Shown here in pieces: positions 36,311 to 45,938 of a DNA stretch of 64,000 nucleotides (its first letter is position 1; the number at the start of each line of letters is the position of its first letter). Below the pieces are notes generated by a model that was not told the origin of the DNA, did no database searches, and saw only the letters and a program-made list of their open reading frames with translations. The stretch is from positions 124,001-188,000 of the forward strand of contig NZ_JAHWCI010000007.1 in the NCBI RefSeq assembly GCF_019550915.1, given 5' to 3'. This stretch comes from Mumia sp. zg.B17 (GTDB lineage Bacteria; Actinomycetota; Actinomycetes; Propionibacteriales; Nocardioidaceae). A program made the position numbers and the translations under genes.

Positions 36311-37239
36311 GCCGACACGCTATCCGGCGGGGCCAGCGGTCCGCCGCGGTCTCCCCGTGCCGATGCCGCGAAGTGGTCACCGAGGAAGGCCAGCTGGCGC
36401 GGGGCCATCCGCCGCCAGTAGCCGACGGTGTGTCTGCCGGGTTGGAACCCGCCCGCAGGGCGCCGCTCGAACCCACGCACGTAGTCGCGGGTGGCGGCGG
36501 CGAACGGGTCCGACCGTCCGCAGTCGATCCGCACCGGGATCCCTCGCAGGGACTCCTGCCGCGAGGTCACGTCGACCGCAGCGAAATCGTCCGCGTCGTC
36601 GTACGCGCCCGGCGCCGTGTCGGCGTAGTCGCGCCACAGCGCTGGACTCATCACGGCCACGGCGGCGACTCGATCGGGCCCGAGGGCCCCAGCCAGGTGA
36701 AGGGCTCCGAACCCGCCCATCGACCAGCCGAGCAGCCCGACGCGGTCGGTGCGCACCCCGTGGCGGGCCACCAGCGGGAGGAGCTCGTCGACGATCATGG
36801 CGGGGGCGTCGTCACCGTCGTCGCGTGCATGCCAGTAGCTCTCTCCGCCGTCGACGCTCACCAGGGCAAAGGGCGGTGTCCCTCCGGCGACCGTTGCCGC
36901 GAGAAAGCGATCGAGGCCCAGGTATCCGGGGCTGAACGCGGAGGCGTGGTCGTTGCCCCGGCCGTGGAGCACGACGGCTACCGGCAGGTCGCGGGAGTGC
37001 CCTGGCGGCAGTGCGAGAGCCCAACCGCACCGCTGACCACGGCGCGCTGCGGAGCTGAAGGAGCCGGTGAGGAGGCGTCCCGGGCGTACCTGCGGCACGA
37101 CACCGTCCGCGCCGTCGTCCTCGAACGCGCGGGAGGCGACGGCACCACCGGCGACGAGGCCGACGGTGGCCACACCGCCGATGACGAGACGGCGTCGTGT
37201 CAGGTGACGGGCGGCGGCGGAGTCCGGCGTACGGCGCAT
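36307..37239 (-). CDS. Tat-exported esterase (antigen 85 / esterase D-like)
   Basis: 310 aa from ATG 37239 (GAGG upstream). A twin-arginine signal (RRRLVIGGVATVGLVAGGAVA, about 15-35) predicts export. The alpha/beta hydrolase core has the nucleophile elbow GWSMGG (Ser about 173), Asp in DCGRSDPF and His in GRHTVGYW, as in antigen-85/esterase-D proteins. Likely cleaves or transfers an acyl group outside the cell; substrate unknown. Coupled to the DUF2079 membrane protein. Confidence 0.85.
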   Translation of the reverse strand: MRRTPDSAAARHLTRRRLVIGGVATVGLVAGGAVASRAFEDDGADGVVPQVRPGRLLTGSFSSAARRGQRCGWALALPPGHSRDLPVAVVLHGRGNDHASAFSPGYLGLDRFLAATVAGGTPPFALVSVDGGESYWHARDDGDDAPAMIVDELLPLVARHGVRTDRVGLLGWSMGGFGALHLAGALGPDRVAAVAVMSPALWRDYADTAPGAYDDADDFAAVDVTSRQESLRGIPVRIDCGRSDPFAAATRDYVRGFERRPAGGFQPGRHTVGYWRRMAPRQLAFLGDHFAASARGDRGGPLAPPDSVSA

Positions 37240-37291
37240 GCGGACATCCTCACGGCTCACGACACCGGTGTCCGGCGAATCAGGACCGGCG

Positions 37292-38005
37292 TCAGTACCA
37301 GCCGTTGGCGTTCTTGAACGCCAACGCCGAGCACGGGTCGCCGAAGCGGTCCTTGATGTAGCCCAGCCCCCACTTGATCTGGGTCGCCGGGTTCGTCTTC
37401 CAGTCCGCCCCGGCCGAGGCCATCTTGGAGCCGGGCAGGGCCTGCGGGATGCCGTACGCGCTGGAGGTCGGGTTGTCGGCGTTCCAGCGCCAGTTGCTCT
37501 CGCCCACCCACAGGTCGTTGAGGCATCCGAACTGGCCGCTGAAGCCATAGTCGGGGAGCATCGCCTTCGCGATCTGGCGCGGATCGCGGTCCTTCATGCG
37601 CGCGGTCCTGGTGGCCATCCGGGCGGCGCGGGCGGTCTTTGCAGCCTGCTGCTTCTTCGCGTCAGCGATCGAAGGGCTCGGCGCAGCCTTCTGCGGGGCC
37701 GGCCGCTCCCCGGATCGCGAGACCTCGGCGTCGTCACGCTCCGCGGCCCTCGAGGGGCTCGAGCGCGGGTCCAGCTTTTCCAGCCCGGTGACGGACTCCA
37801 CCTCGGTCGCCGGCGGTGCACCGGTCGCACCGACGGCCGCGCCACCGACGATCGCCGCCGAGGCAGCGACCGCCGCGGCCACGGCGATCCGACCGCGCGG
37901 CGTACGGGCGCGGGTGAGGAGCCGTGTCGTCAGCGGTTTGCGTTCGGCCTTGCGTCGGCCGTCCTGGGCACCAGAACGGCGCACGGGCATGCGGGGGTCG
38001 ATCAC
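37292..38005 (-). CDS. Secreted lytic-transglycosylase-like (SLT) protein
   Basis: 237 aa. GTG 38005 has GGAGG seven bases upstream. A basic head is followed by a membrane or signal helix (about 40-62), an Ala/Lys/Arg-rich spacer (about 75-150), and a C-terminal SLT-type domain with the likely catalytic Glu in LWVGESNWRWNADN and SSAYGIPQALPGSKM. It should act on peptidoglycan outside the membrane. Confidence 0.85.
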   Translation of the reverse strand: MIDPRMPVRRSGAQDGRRKAERKPLTTRLLTRARTPRGRIAVAAAVAASAAIVGGAAVGATGAPPATEVESVTGLEKLDPRSSPSRAAERDDAEVSRSGERPAPQKAAPSPSIADAKKQQAAKTARAARMATRTARMKDRDPRQIAKAMLPDYGFSGQFGCLNDLWVGESNWRWNADNPTSSAYGIPQALPGSKMASAGADWKTNPATQIKWGLGYIKDRFGDPCSALAFKNANGWY

Positions 38006-38093
38006 TCGTGGTCCTCCGGGGGAAGGAATCGCGGTAAGCGCAACCCCCAGGATGCGCGGAGAACATCACGGGATCAAACAGACAACCAGTGAA

Positions 38094-38118
38094 AATCCGG
38101 TCAGATCGCCCTCTGACC
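38094..38118 (-). terminator. Intrinsic-type terminator downstream of sugC
   Basis: Minus-strand hairpin with a 7-bp stem (GGTCAGA / TCTGACC, six-base loop, 38099-38118) followed by GGATTTTC. It lies about 30 bases beyond the sugC stop and before the transglycosylase gene, so it should separate the two units. Confidence 0.65.
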
Positions 38119-38149
38119 TGCACGAACGGACTTTCCTGAGAATCTGGGC

Positions 38150-39400
<1,251 letters not shown>

Positions 39401-39405
39401 GGTGA

Positions 39406-40404
39406 TCAACCCTTCACTGCACCGGAGGTGAGCCCGGAGACGATCTTGCGCTGGAACAGGAGGACGATGATGAAGATCGGCACCGTCACCACGACGGAGG
39501 CCGCGGCGATCGCTGCGATCGGCTGGTCGAACTGCGACGCACCGGTGAAGAACGCCAGTGACGCCGGCACGGGGATCGCCCGTGTCGTGGAGGTCAGAGA
39601 TATCCCGAAGACGAAGTCGTTCCAGGCGAAGAAGAACGTGATGATGGCCGCCGTGAAGACTCCGGGCGCCGCCAGCGGGACGATCACCTTCCGGAACGCC
39701 TGCCACGACGAGGCACCGTCGACCTGGGCCGCCTGCTCCATCTCCCACGGGATCTCGCGGAAGAACGCCGACAGCACCCAGATCGACATCGGCAGGGTGA
39801 ACGACAGGTACGGGATGATCAGACCGAGCCACGTGTCGTAGATCCCGATCGCGCGCCACATGTCGAAGAGCGGGCCGACCAGGGCGACGACCGGGAACAT
39901 CGCGATCGCGAGCGCCATCGAGAGCACGAACTTCTTGCCCCGGAACCGCAGCCGCGCGATCGCGTACGCCGCGAACGTGGCGAGCACCACCGAGATGGTC
40001 GTGGAGATGACCGAGATGCCGAACGAGTTGACCAGCGCGCTCTGGAAGAGGTCGAACTTGAAGACCGTCTCGTAGTTGTCGAGGCCGGGGTCGTGCGGGA
40101 GGAACCCGCCCTGGTTGACGTCGGCGTTGCCACCCTTGAGGGAGAGCGAGAGCAGGTAGACGACCGGTGTCAGCGTGTAGAGCACGATCAGCTCCGCGCC
40201 GACGATGGACGACCACGAGACGTGCGGCGCGGTGTCGCCGAGCAGGAGGCCGACGGCGCCGGTGAGCACGAACACGGTGGCCACGATCAGCCAGAGCCAG
40301 AGGTCGGGCCGGTCGATCAGGACGAGCCCGGCACCGGCGAAGATCAAGCCGATGACGATCGCGACCAGCGACCACACCACCCGGGACTTCCGTCGCGGTG
40401 ACAT
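39406..40404 (-). CDS. sugB: Trehalose-type ABC importer permease SugB-like
   Basis: 332 aa. The core (about 70-332) is a MalG-type permease with EAA loop MEQAAQVDGASSWQAF. About 60 extra N-terminal residues form two further hydrophobic helices (about 9-29 and 35-55) that short SugB proteins lack. Coupled to sugA (one-base gap) and close to sugC. Order lpqY-sugA-sugB-sugC matches the mycobacterial trehalose importer. Confidence 0.85.
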   Translation of the reverse strand: MSPRRKSRVVWSLVAIVIGLIFAGAGLVLIDRPDLWLWLIVATVFVLTGAVGLLLGDTAPHVSWSSIVGAELIVLYTLTPVVYLLSLSLKGGNADVNQGGFLPHDPGLDNYETVFKFDLFQSALVNSFGISVISTTISVVLATFAAYAIARLRFRGKKFVLSMALAIAMFPVVALVGPLFDMWRAIGIYDTWLGLIIPYLSFTLPMSIWVLSAFFREIPWEMEQAAQVDGASSWQAFRKVIVPLAAPGVFTAAIITFFFAWNDFVFGISLTSTTRAIPVPASLAFFTGASQFDQPIAAIAAASVVVTVPIFIIVLLFQRKIVSGLTSGAVKG

Positions 40405-40405
40405 G

Positions 40406-41350
40406 TCAGTCTCCTCTCACCTGGCTCAGGTCCACCCGGAACAGCTTCATCAGCCCGAAGGCGATGATGAGGACCGAGAGGAACAGCAGCACCGACATGG
40501 CCGACCCGAGGCCGAGCTCGACGCGTTGGATCATGGCGTTGTAGACCAGCCCCGACGGCGGGGCGGTGCCGTTGGCGAAGCCCGTCATGATGAACGGGCT
40601 GTCGAAGATGCGGTAGGCGTCGAGCGCCCGGAAGAGCACCGCGACCATGATCGCGCCGCGCATGGACGGCAGGATGACCCTGGTCAGCCGCTGCCACGCG
40701 GTCGCCCCGTCGACCGTCGCCGCCTCGATCGCGTCGTTCGGGACCTGCGAGAGGCCGGCGAGGAGGAGCAGGGAGACGAACGGCGTCGTCTTCCAGATCT
40801 CGGCGAGGCAGATGACGAAGATCGAGCCCCAGAAGTCGTCGAACGGGTTGGTGCCTGGGTCGAGGTTGAGCCACTGGTTGACGAACCCGGTCGTCGGCTG
40901 GAACGCGTACAGCCATGCGTACGCCGAGACCACCGTGATGATGCCGTACGGCACAAGGATCGAGGCTCGGACGATGCCGCGGGCGACGAGGATGTTGTTC
41001 ATGACCATCGCGAAGCCGAAGCCGATGACGAGCTCGACGGCCACGGTGACGACCATGATGAACACGGCGACGCCGACCGCACGCCACCACAGCGGGTCGG
41101 ACAGGACCACGCCGTAGTTCGAGATGCCGACGAACTCACGGTTGTCGGGGTCGGTCAGCCGGTAGGTGAACAGCGAGAGGTAGAGCGCCCGCAGCATCGG
41201 CCACGCGGTCACCAGCAGCATCACGGCGACCGCCGGACCTGCGAGCTTCCAGCCGAGACGGTTCTCGGAGCTCTCAGCCGTGCGTGCCTTCGCCGGGCGA
41301 CCCTTGTCAGGCGCCGCCTTGGTGGGTTCCAACGTCGTGGGGCTGGTCAT
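40406..41350 (-). CDS. sugA: Trehalose-type ABC importer permease SugA-like
   Basis: 314 aa from ATG 41350; an ATG two codons earlier is only two bases from GGGAGG, too close. MalF-type permease with six helices and EAA loop IEAATVDGATAWQRL. Forms the membrane channel with SugB. Begins 16 bases after the binding-protein stop. Confidence 0.87.
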   Translation of the reverse strand: MTSPTTLEPTKAAPDKGRPAKARTAESSENRLGWKLAGPAVAVMLLVTAWPMLRALYLSLFTYRLTDPDNREFVGISNYGVVLSDPLWWRAVGVAVFIMVVTVAVELVIGFGFAMVMNNILVARGIVRASILVPYGIITVVSAYAWLYAFQPTTGFVNQWLNLDPGTNPFDDFWGSIFVICLAEIWKTTPFVSLLLLAGLSQVPNDAIEAATVDGATAWQRLTRVILPSMRGAIMVAVLFRALDAYRIFDSPFIMTGFANGTAPPSGLVYNAMIQRVELGLGSAMSVLLFLSVLIIAFGLMKLFRVDLSQVRGD

Positions 41351-41366
41351 CCTCATCGCCTCCCGC

Positions 41367-42692
41367 TCACAGCAGCGCCTTGCCCTGAAGGACGTCCTCG
41401 ATGTATCTCTTCGACTCCGCCGGAGTCTTGTCGGGGTTCACCGACGACGGCGGGTGCCAGCTCGAGTAGAGCGCGGTGCTGATGTCGCTCCAGTACGGCG
41501 TCATCGGCCGCGCGGCCGCGGCGTCGATGCTCTCGCGCCACAACGGCGCCATCGGGAAGGCCTTGCGCGTCTCCGGCTCGTCATAGATCGCGGAACGTGC
41601 CGGCTGGTTGCCCGAGGCCTGGGCGTACGTCTTCTGGCTCTCCTCCGACGTGAGGCACGCGGTCGCCTCGTACGCCAGCTCCGGGTGCTTGCCATAGCTC
41701 GACACGCCGATGTTGATGCCACCGATCGGTGGACGGCTCTCCTCGTCGGCGACCGTGCGCGGGTAGCGGACCCAGGCGAGGTCTTCCTTGAAAGGAGCCA
41801 CGTTGGGATCGGAGTAGAGGTAGGTCCAGTTCACGAGGAAGCCGCCGTCGGCTGCCGAGAACGCGGCGACGGACCCACCCTCGTCCGCGTTCGACAGGGC
41901 AGGCGGTGCGGCATCGGACTTGCCCAGCGTGGAGACGACCTCGGCGGCCGCCTTGCCCGCCGGGCTGTCGATGGTGATCTTGGCGTCCTTGCCAGCCTCG
42001 GGATCCTCGACGATCTGTCCACCGGCGCCTGCGACGAGGGAGTTGATCCACACGGAGTAGCCCTCGTAGCGCTTGGCCTGGACGCTCACCGTCGTCCCGG
42101 TCTTCTCGGCCGCGGCGATGACCTGGTCCCACGTCACCGGTCCGCTCGTGTCGAGGCCGGCCTTCTTGGCGACGGACTTCTTGTACCAGAGGATCTGGGT
42201 GTTGGACCAGAGCGGCACGGCGACGAGGTTGTCGTCGTAGGTGGCCGCCTCGATCGCGCCGTCGAGCATGCCCTCAGAGAGCTGGGACTGCTGCTCCTCG
42301 CTCATCGGCTCGAGGAAGCCGGCGTTGGCGAACTCGGCGGTGAAGGCCGGGTCGAGGCTCATCAGGTCGATCGACGTGTCCTTCGCCGCCAGGCGGCGTA
42401 CGAGCTGCTCACGCTGCTGGGAGGCGTCGTTCGGGAGCAGCTGGACCTTGATGTCGTAGGCGCCGTTGGACTCCTTGGCGCACTTCATCGCCAGATAGGC
42501 CTGGCCACCGGGGGTCTGCTTGCCGTCCTCGCCGGTGACGTACGGGTCGAGGTTGGAGACGTCGGGGTTGATGTACCACGTCAGGGTCGGCGTACCGCTG
42601 TCGGAGCCGCCTCCTCCGCACGCCGCGAGAGCGCCAGCCGTGATGACAGTGGCGGCGAGCACCGCGGCCCGCCGTCGAGCCCTCATCCTCAT
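41367..42692 (-). CDS. lpqY: LpqY-like trehalose-binding lipoprotein
   Basis: 441 aa. Lipoprotein signal VITAGALAACGGG (Cys about 25). Segments QREQLVRRLAAKD...DLMSLDPAFTAEF, NTQILWYKKS, AKRYEGYSVWINSL and AAARPMTPYWSDIST align with what I remember of M. tuberculosis LpqY, which binds trehalose. First gene of the lpqY-sugABC unit. In organisms without mycolic acids the system would scavenge or recycle trehalose; the ligand here is inferred. Confidence 0.82.
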   Translation of the reverse strand: MRMRARRRAAVLAATVITAGALAACGGGGSDSGTPTLTWYINPDVSNLDPYVTGEDGKQTPGGQAYLAMKCAKESNGAYDIKVQLLPNDASQQREQLVRRLAAKDTSIDLMSLDPAFTAEFANAGFLEPMSEEQQSQLSEGMLDGAIEAATYDDNLVAVPLWSNTQILWYKKSVAKKAGLDTSGPVTWDQVIAAAEKTGTTVSVQAKRYEGYSVWINSLVAGAGGQIVEDPEAGKDAKITIDSPAGKAAAEVVSTLGKSDAAPPALSNADEGGSVAAFSAADGGFLVNWTYLYSDPNVAPFKEDLAWVRYPRTVADEESRPPIGGINIGVSSYGKHPELAYEATACLTSEESQKTYAQASGNQPARSAIYDEPETRKAFPMAPLWRESIDAAAARPMTPYWSDISTALYSSWHPPSSVNPDKTPAESKRYIEDVLQGKALL

Positions 42693-42822
42693 CGACAGCT
42701 CCCGTCGTCAAGGGCGCTCGGACGCCTGCGTACGTGACGTCAATACTGAACCACAGCGGTGGGACTTTCGCAGACCGAGAGACCCGGACTTTCACTGCAC
42801 CAAGCCCGGGCCGCCCGCCAGG

Positions 42823-44124
42823 TCAGAGGGTCGGATCCTCCAGCATCTCCGTGACCAGCGCCGCGACCGGCGAACGCTCCGACCGTGTCAGCGTGACGTG
42901 GGCGAAGAGCGGGTGGCCCTTGAGCTTCTCGACCACTGCCACCACGCCGTCGTGGCGGCCGACGCGCAGGTTGTCCCGCTGAGCCACGTCGTGGGTGAGG
43001 ACGACCCGCGAGTTCGCGCCGATCCGCGACAGCACGGTCAGGAGGACGTTGCGCTCGAGCGACTGCGCCTCGTCCACGATCACGAACGCGTCGTGCAGCG
43101 ACCGTCCCCTGATGTGGGTGAGCGGGAGAACCTCCAGCATGCCGCGCTCGATGACCTCCTCGAGCACGTCACCGGAGGTGACCGCACCGAGGGTGTCGAA
43201 GACGGCCTGTCCCCACGGGCCCATCTTCTCGGCCTCCGACCCGGGGAGGTAGCCGAGCTCCTGACCTCCGACGGCGTACAGCGGGCGGAAGACCACGACC
43301 TTCTTGTGGAGGCGGCGCTCCATCACCGCCTCCAGCCCCGCGCAGAGCGCCAGTGCGGACTTGCCGGTCCCCGCGCGCCCGCCCATCGACACGATCCCGA
43401 TCTCGGGGTCGAGGAGGAGGTCGAGCGCGACCCGCTGCTCGGCCGAGCGGCCGTGGATCCCGAACGCCTCACGGTCGCCGCGGACGAGCCTGACCCGCTT
43501 GTCGGCGGTGACCCGGCCGAGGGCGCTCCCCCGCGACGACAGCAGCACGAGGCCCGTGTGGCACGGCAGCTCCCGCGCGTCGGGGAGGTCGGCGACGCCC
43601 CGGTCGTAGAGGTCGGCAACATCCTCTGCGGGGACCTCGAGCTCGACCATGCCCGTCCACCCGGACTCCAGCGCGAGCTCGGCGCGGTACTCCTCGGACG
43701 CCAGCCCGACGGCTGACGCCTTGACCCGCATGGGCAGGTCCTTGGAGACGAGCGTGACGTCGCGGCCCTCGTCGGCGAGGTTCTTGGCCACCGAGAGGAT
43801 GCGCGTGTCGTTGTCACCGAGCCGGAACCCTGACGGCAGCGAGCTGCAGTCGGTGTGGTTGAGCTCGACGCGCACCGTGCCGCCCTCGTCGTTGACCGAG
43901 ATCGCGCGGTCGAGCGTGCCGTGGCGGACCCGCAGCTCGTCGAGGAGACGCAGCGCGCCGCGGGCGAAGTAGCCCAGCTCGGGATGGGCTCGCTTCGCCT
44001 CGAGCTCGCTGATCACGACGACCGGGATGACGACCTCGTGCTCGGCGAAGCGGGTCAGAGCCCGGGGATCGGCGAGAAGCACGCTGGTGTCGATCACGTA
44101 GGTGGTGGGGATGTCAGCAGCCAC
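42823..44124 (-). CDS. phoH2: PIN-PhoH fusion protein (PhoH2)
   Basis: 433 aa. GTG 44124 is preceded by GAGGAG at six bases, which decides the start. Residues about 6-140 are a PIN ribonuclease domain ([12 protein letters not shown] with the first metal Asp; [26 protein letters not shown]). Residues about 215-430 are the PhoH ATPase with Walker [13 protein letters not shown] and Walker B-type [11 protein letters not shown]. PhoH2 proteins are ATP-dependent RNA helicases/ribonucleases related to toxin-antitoxin modules. The upstream gap is rich in competing inverted repeats that reach the ribosome binding site. Confidence 0.93.
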   Translation of the reverse strand: MAADIPTTYVIDTSVLLADPRALTRFAEHEVVIPVVVISELEAKRAHPELGYFARGALRLLDELRVRHGTLDRAISVNDEGGTVRVELNHTDCSSLPSGFRLGDNDTRILSVAKNLADEGRDVTLVSKDLPMRVKASAVGLASEEYRAELALESGWTGMVELEVPAEDVADLYDRGVADLPDARELPCHTGLVLLSSRGSALGRVTADKRVRLVRGDREAFGIHGRSAEQRVALDLLLDPEIGIVSMGGRAGTGKSALALCAGLEAVMERRLHKKVVVFRPLYAVGGQELGYLPGSEAEKMGPWGQAVFDTLGAVTSGDVLEEVIERGMLEVLPLTHIRGRSLHDAFVIVDEAQSLERNVLLTVLSRIGANSRVVLTHDVAQRDNLRVGRHDGVVAVVEKLKGHPLFAHVTLTRSERSPVAALVTEMLEDPTL

Positions 44125-44130
44125 GGCAAT

Positions 44131-44250
44131 CTCCTCGTACGAGCCCACGCGCATCCCCGCGCCGGCTCACTCTCTCGCAGATGGAGCCGGTTGCGGAGCG
44201 GCGGGCCCGGGGGCGGGCCGACCTCCCGCCGTGCGCACGGGACCGGCTCC
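44131..44250 (-). promoter_or_regulatory. Candidate switching RNA leader of phoH2
   Basis: Read on the minus strand, four complementary segments follow one another: A GGAGCCGGT (44250-44242), B ACCGGCTCC (44191-44183), C GAGCCGG (44168-44162) and D GGCTC (44145-44141). A pairs with B (9 bp), B with C (7 bp), C with D (5 bp), so neighbouring pairings exclude each other. D ends just before the GAGGAG ribosome binding site (44136-44131), which itself overlaps the palindrome CTCGTACGAG (44134-44143). The A:B stem encloses GGCGGG/CCCGCC and TGCG/CGCA pairs. The high GC content makes chance pairing a real risk. Confidence 0.4.
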
Positions 44251-44280
44251 TGTGACGAGCGGTCGGTGGTGCACGGAGGG

Positions 44281-44381
44281 CCTCCCGGTGCCGTCGGGAG
44301 GTGGTCCCGTCGACGAGACGACGGTACGACGCGGGCGGTCCCCTTGGACAGCGACACGCCACCAGGTGGACAGGTCCTGTC
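44281..44381. repeat. Cluster of inverted repeats between uppS and phoH2
   Basis: CCTCCCG-N7-CGGGAGG (44281-44301), CCGTCG-N6-CGACGG (44307-44324), CCACCAGGTGG (44359-44369) and GACAGGTCCTGTC (44369-44381). The last two begin about 16 bases after the uppS stop and may end uppS transcription; the first hairpin could also serve as terminator. No T-tracts are present. Confidence 0.55.
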
Positions 44382-44396
44382 AGGCGGGCGGGCGGC

Positions 44397-45158
44397 TCAC
44401 TGCCCGAAGCGGCGCTCGCGCTCGGCGTACGAGCGGATCGCACGCAGGAAGTCCACGCGCCGGAACGCCGGCCAGAGCGCTTCGCAGAAGTAGAACTCGC
44501 TGTGCACGCTCTGCCAGAGGAGGAAGCCCGACAACCGCTGCTCGCCGGACGTCCGGATGACGAGGTCGGGGTCGGGCTGACCCTTGGTGTAGAGGTGGTC
44601 GGCGATGTGCTCGACGTCGAGCACCTCCGCCACCTGGTCGATCGTCCGACCCTGCTCGGACTGCTCGCGGAGGAGCGAGCGCACGGCGTCGGCGAGCTCC
44701 TGGCGGCCGCCGTACCCCACGCAGAGGTTGACCTCCATCCCGTCGACGTCGCTGGTCGACGCCACCGTGTCCTGCAAGGACCGGGCGATGTCGGGCGGCA
44801 GGAGATCGAGGTTGCCGATGAGCCGCACGTGCCAGCGCCGGGAGGCGGTGAGCTGGTCGACGAGGTTGGCGATCACGGCGAGCAGCGCACGGACCTCGGG
44901 CTCGGGACGCAGCAGGTTCTCGGTGGACAGCAGCCACAAGGTGACGACCTTCACCTCGAGGTCGTCGCACCAGCCGAGGAAGTCGACGATCTTGTCCGCG
45001 CCCGCCTGGTAGCCGCTCGAGACGTCACCACCGGCACCCCTGGCCCAGCGGCGGTTGCCGTCGACGATCACGCCCACGTGCGCCGGGACCTGGTCGGGGC
45101 GCAGCCTGCCGAGGAGCCGGCGCTCGTACGCCGTGTAGAGCAGGTCGCGGACCGACAC
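44397..45158 (-). CDS. uppS: Cis-prenyl diphosphate synthase (Z-FPP synthase / UppS family)
   Basis: 253 aa, GTG start with GGAGG nine bases upstream. Catalytic Asp33 in IVDGNRRWA, then LWLLSTENLLRP and DLVIRTSGEQRLSGFLLWQSVHSEFYF, all signatures of cis-prenyltransferases. The position next to a TrhA-type gene and VDG in place of MDG recall the short-chain Z-farnesyl diphosphate synthase Rv1086, whose product is extended to decaprenyl phosphate for cell-wall synthesis. Chain length here is inference. Divergent from trhA. Confidence 0.9.
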   Translation of the reverse strand: MSVRDLLYTAYERRLLGRLRPDQVPAHVGVIVDGNRRWARGAGGDVSSGYQAGADKIVDFLGWCDDLEVKVVTLWLLSTENLLRPEPEVRALLAVIANLVDQLTASRRWHVRLIGNLDLLPPDIARSLQDTVASTSDVDGMEVNLCVGYGGRQELADAVRSLLREQSEQGRTIDQVAEVLDVEHIADHLYTKGQPDPDLVIRTSGEQRLSGFLLWQSVHSEFYFCEALWPAFRRVDFLRAIRSYAERERRFGQ

Positions 45159-45210
45159 CGGTTCGTCCTCCCGTGAGGAGTGTTACCTACGCTGGCGTAG
45201 GTGCGTTGGC

Positions 45211-45216
45211 TAGGGT
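45211..45216 (+). promoter_or_regulatory. -10 hexamer TAGGGT of the TrhA/hemolysin III gene
   Basis: Six bases before the GTG at 45223; leaderless layout. Confidence 0.5.
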
Positions 45217-45222
45217 CGACTC

Positions 45223-45921
45223 GTGACTGAGCACGAGAGACATCCCGGGGCAATCGACGTCGGCGATCGTCTTCGCGATGCCGTCGACGAGATCAAGCCT
45301 AGACTGCGCGGCTGGCTGCACGCCGCCACCTGGCCCCTCGCGCTCGTCGCCTTCGTGGTGCTGCTGGTCCTCGCCCCCGGAGCCAGGCCCAAGACCGGCG
45401 TGGCCGTCTACATGGCGAGCGCGCTGCTGCTCTTCGGCGTCAGTGCCGTCTACCACCTCGGGCGCTGGGGCCCTCGTGCCGAGGTGCTGCTCAAGCGCCT
45501 CGACCACGCCAACATCTTCCTGCTCATCGCGGGCTCCTACACGCCGTTCGCCCTCATCCTTCTCGAGCCCCGCGAGGCGGCCCTGCTCCTGACCCTGGTG
45601 TGGACGGGTGCCATCGGCGGGGTGCTGTTCCGGGTCCTGTGGGTCCACGCGCCACGATGGCTCTACACCCCGATCTACGTGCTGCTCGGATGGGCCGCGC
45701 TCTTCTGGCTCGAGGACTTCGCCGCGGCCTCCTCGACGGCCGTGCTGGTGCTGATCATCGTCGGCGGGGCGCTCTACTCGCTGGGCGCGCTCGTGTACGG
45801 GTTGCGCTATCCCGACCCGTATCCGCGCTGGTTCGGGTTCCACGAGGTGTTCCACAGCCTGACGATCGCGGCCTTCGTCGTGCACTACATCGGTGTCTCG
45901 CTGGCCGCCTACTCGGTGTAG
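45223..45921 (+). CDS. trhA: TrhA / hemolysin III family membrane protein
   Basis: 232 aa with seven membrane helices of the PAQR-like hemolysin III fold: SAVYHLGRW (metal-site His), DHANIFLLIAGSYTPFAL and GFHEVFHSLTIAAFVVHYIGV, which holds the C-terminal His pair. TrhA proteins act in membrane energetics and fluidity; the hemolysin name is historical. Divergent from uppS, the arrangement known from mycobacteria (Rv1085c-Rv1086). Confidence 0.92.
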   Translation: MTEHERHPGAIDVGDRLRDAVDEIKPRLRGWLHAATWPLALVAFVVLLVLAPGARPKTGVAVYMASALLLFGVSAVYHLGRWGPRAEVLLKRLDHANIFLLIAGSYTPFALILLEPREAALLLTLVWTGAIGGVLFRVLWVHAPRWLYTPIYVLLGWAALFWLEDFAAASSTAVLVLIIVGGALYSLGALVYGLRYPDPYPRWFGFHEVFHSLTIAAFVVHYIGVSLAAYSV

Positions 45922-45926
45922 GCGCC

Positions 45927-45932
45927 TAGGCT
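45927..45932 (+). promoter_or_regulatory. -10 hexamer TAGGCT of the Uma2 gene
   Basis: Six bases before ATG 45939; leaderless layout. Confidence 0.5.
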
Positions 45933-45938
45933 GGCGTC

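Noticed and set aside
38006-38149. c-di-AMP (ydaO) riboswitch before the transglycosylase gene
   Set aside because: Such riboswitches often precede wall hydrolases in actinobacteria, but I could not find the conserved core; only a terminator-like hairpin is seen.
42823-44124. phoH2 as half of a toxin-antitoxin operon
   Set aside because: PhoH2 is often linked to an upstream antitoxin-like gene (phoAT) in mycobacteria, but no small coding frame with a start signal lies in 44125-44396.
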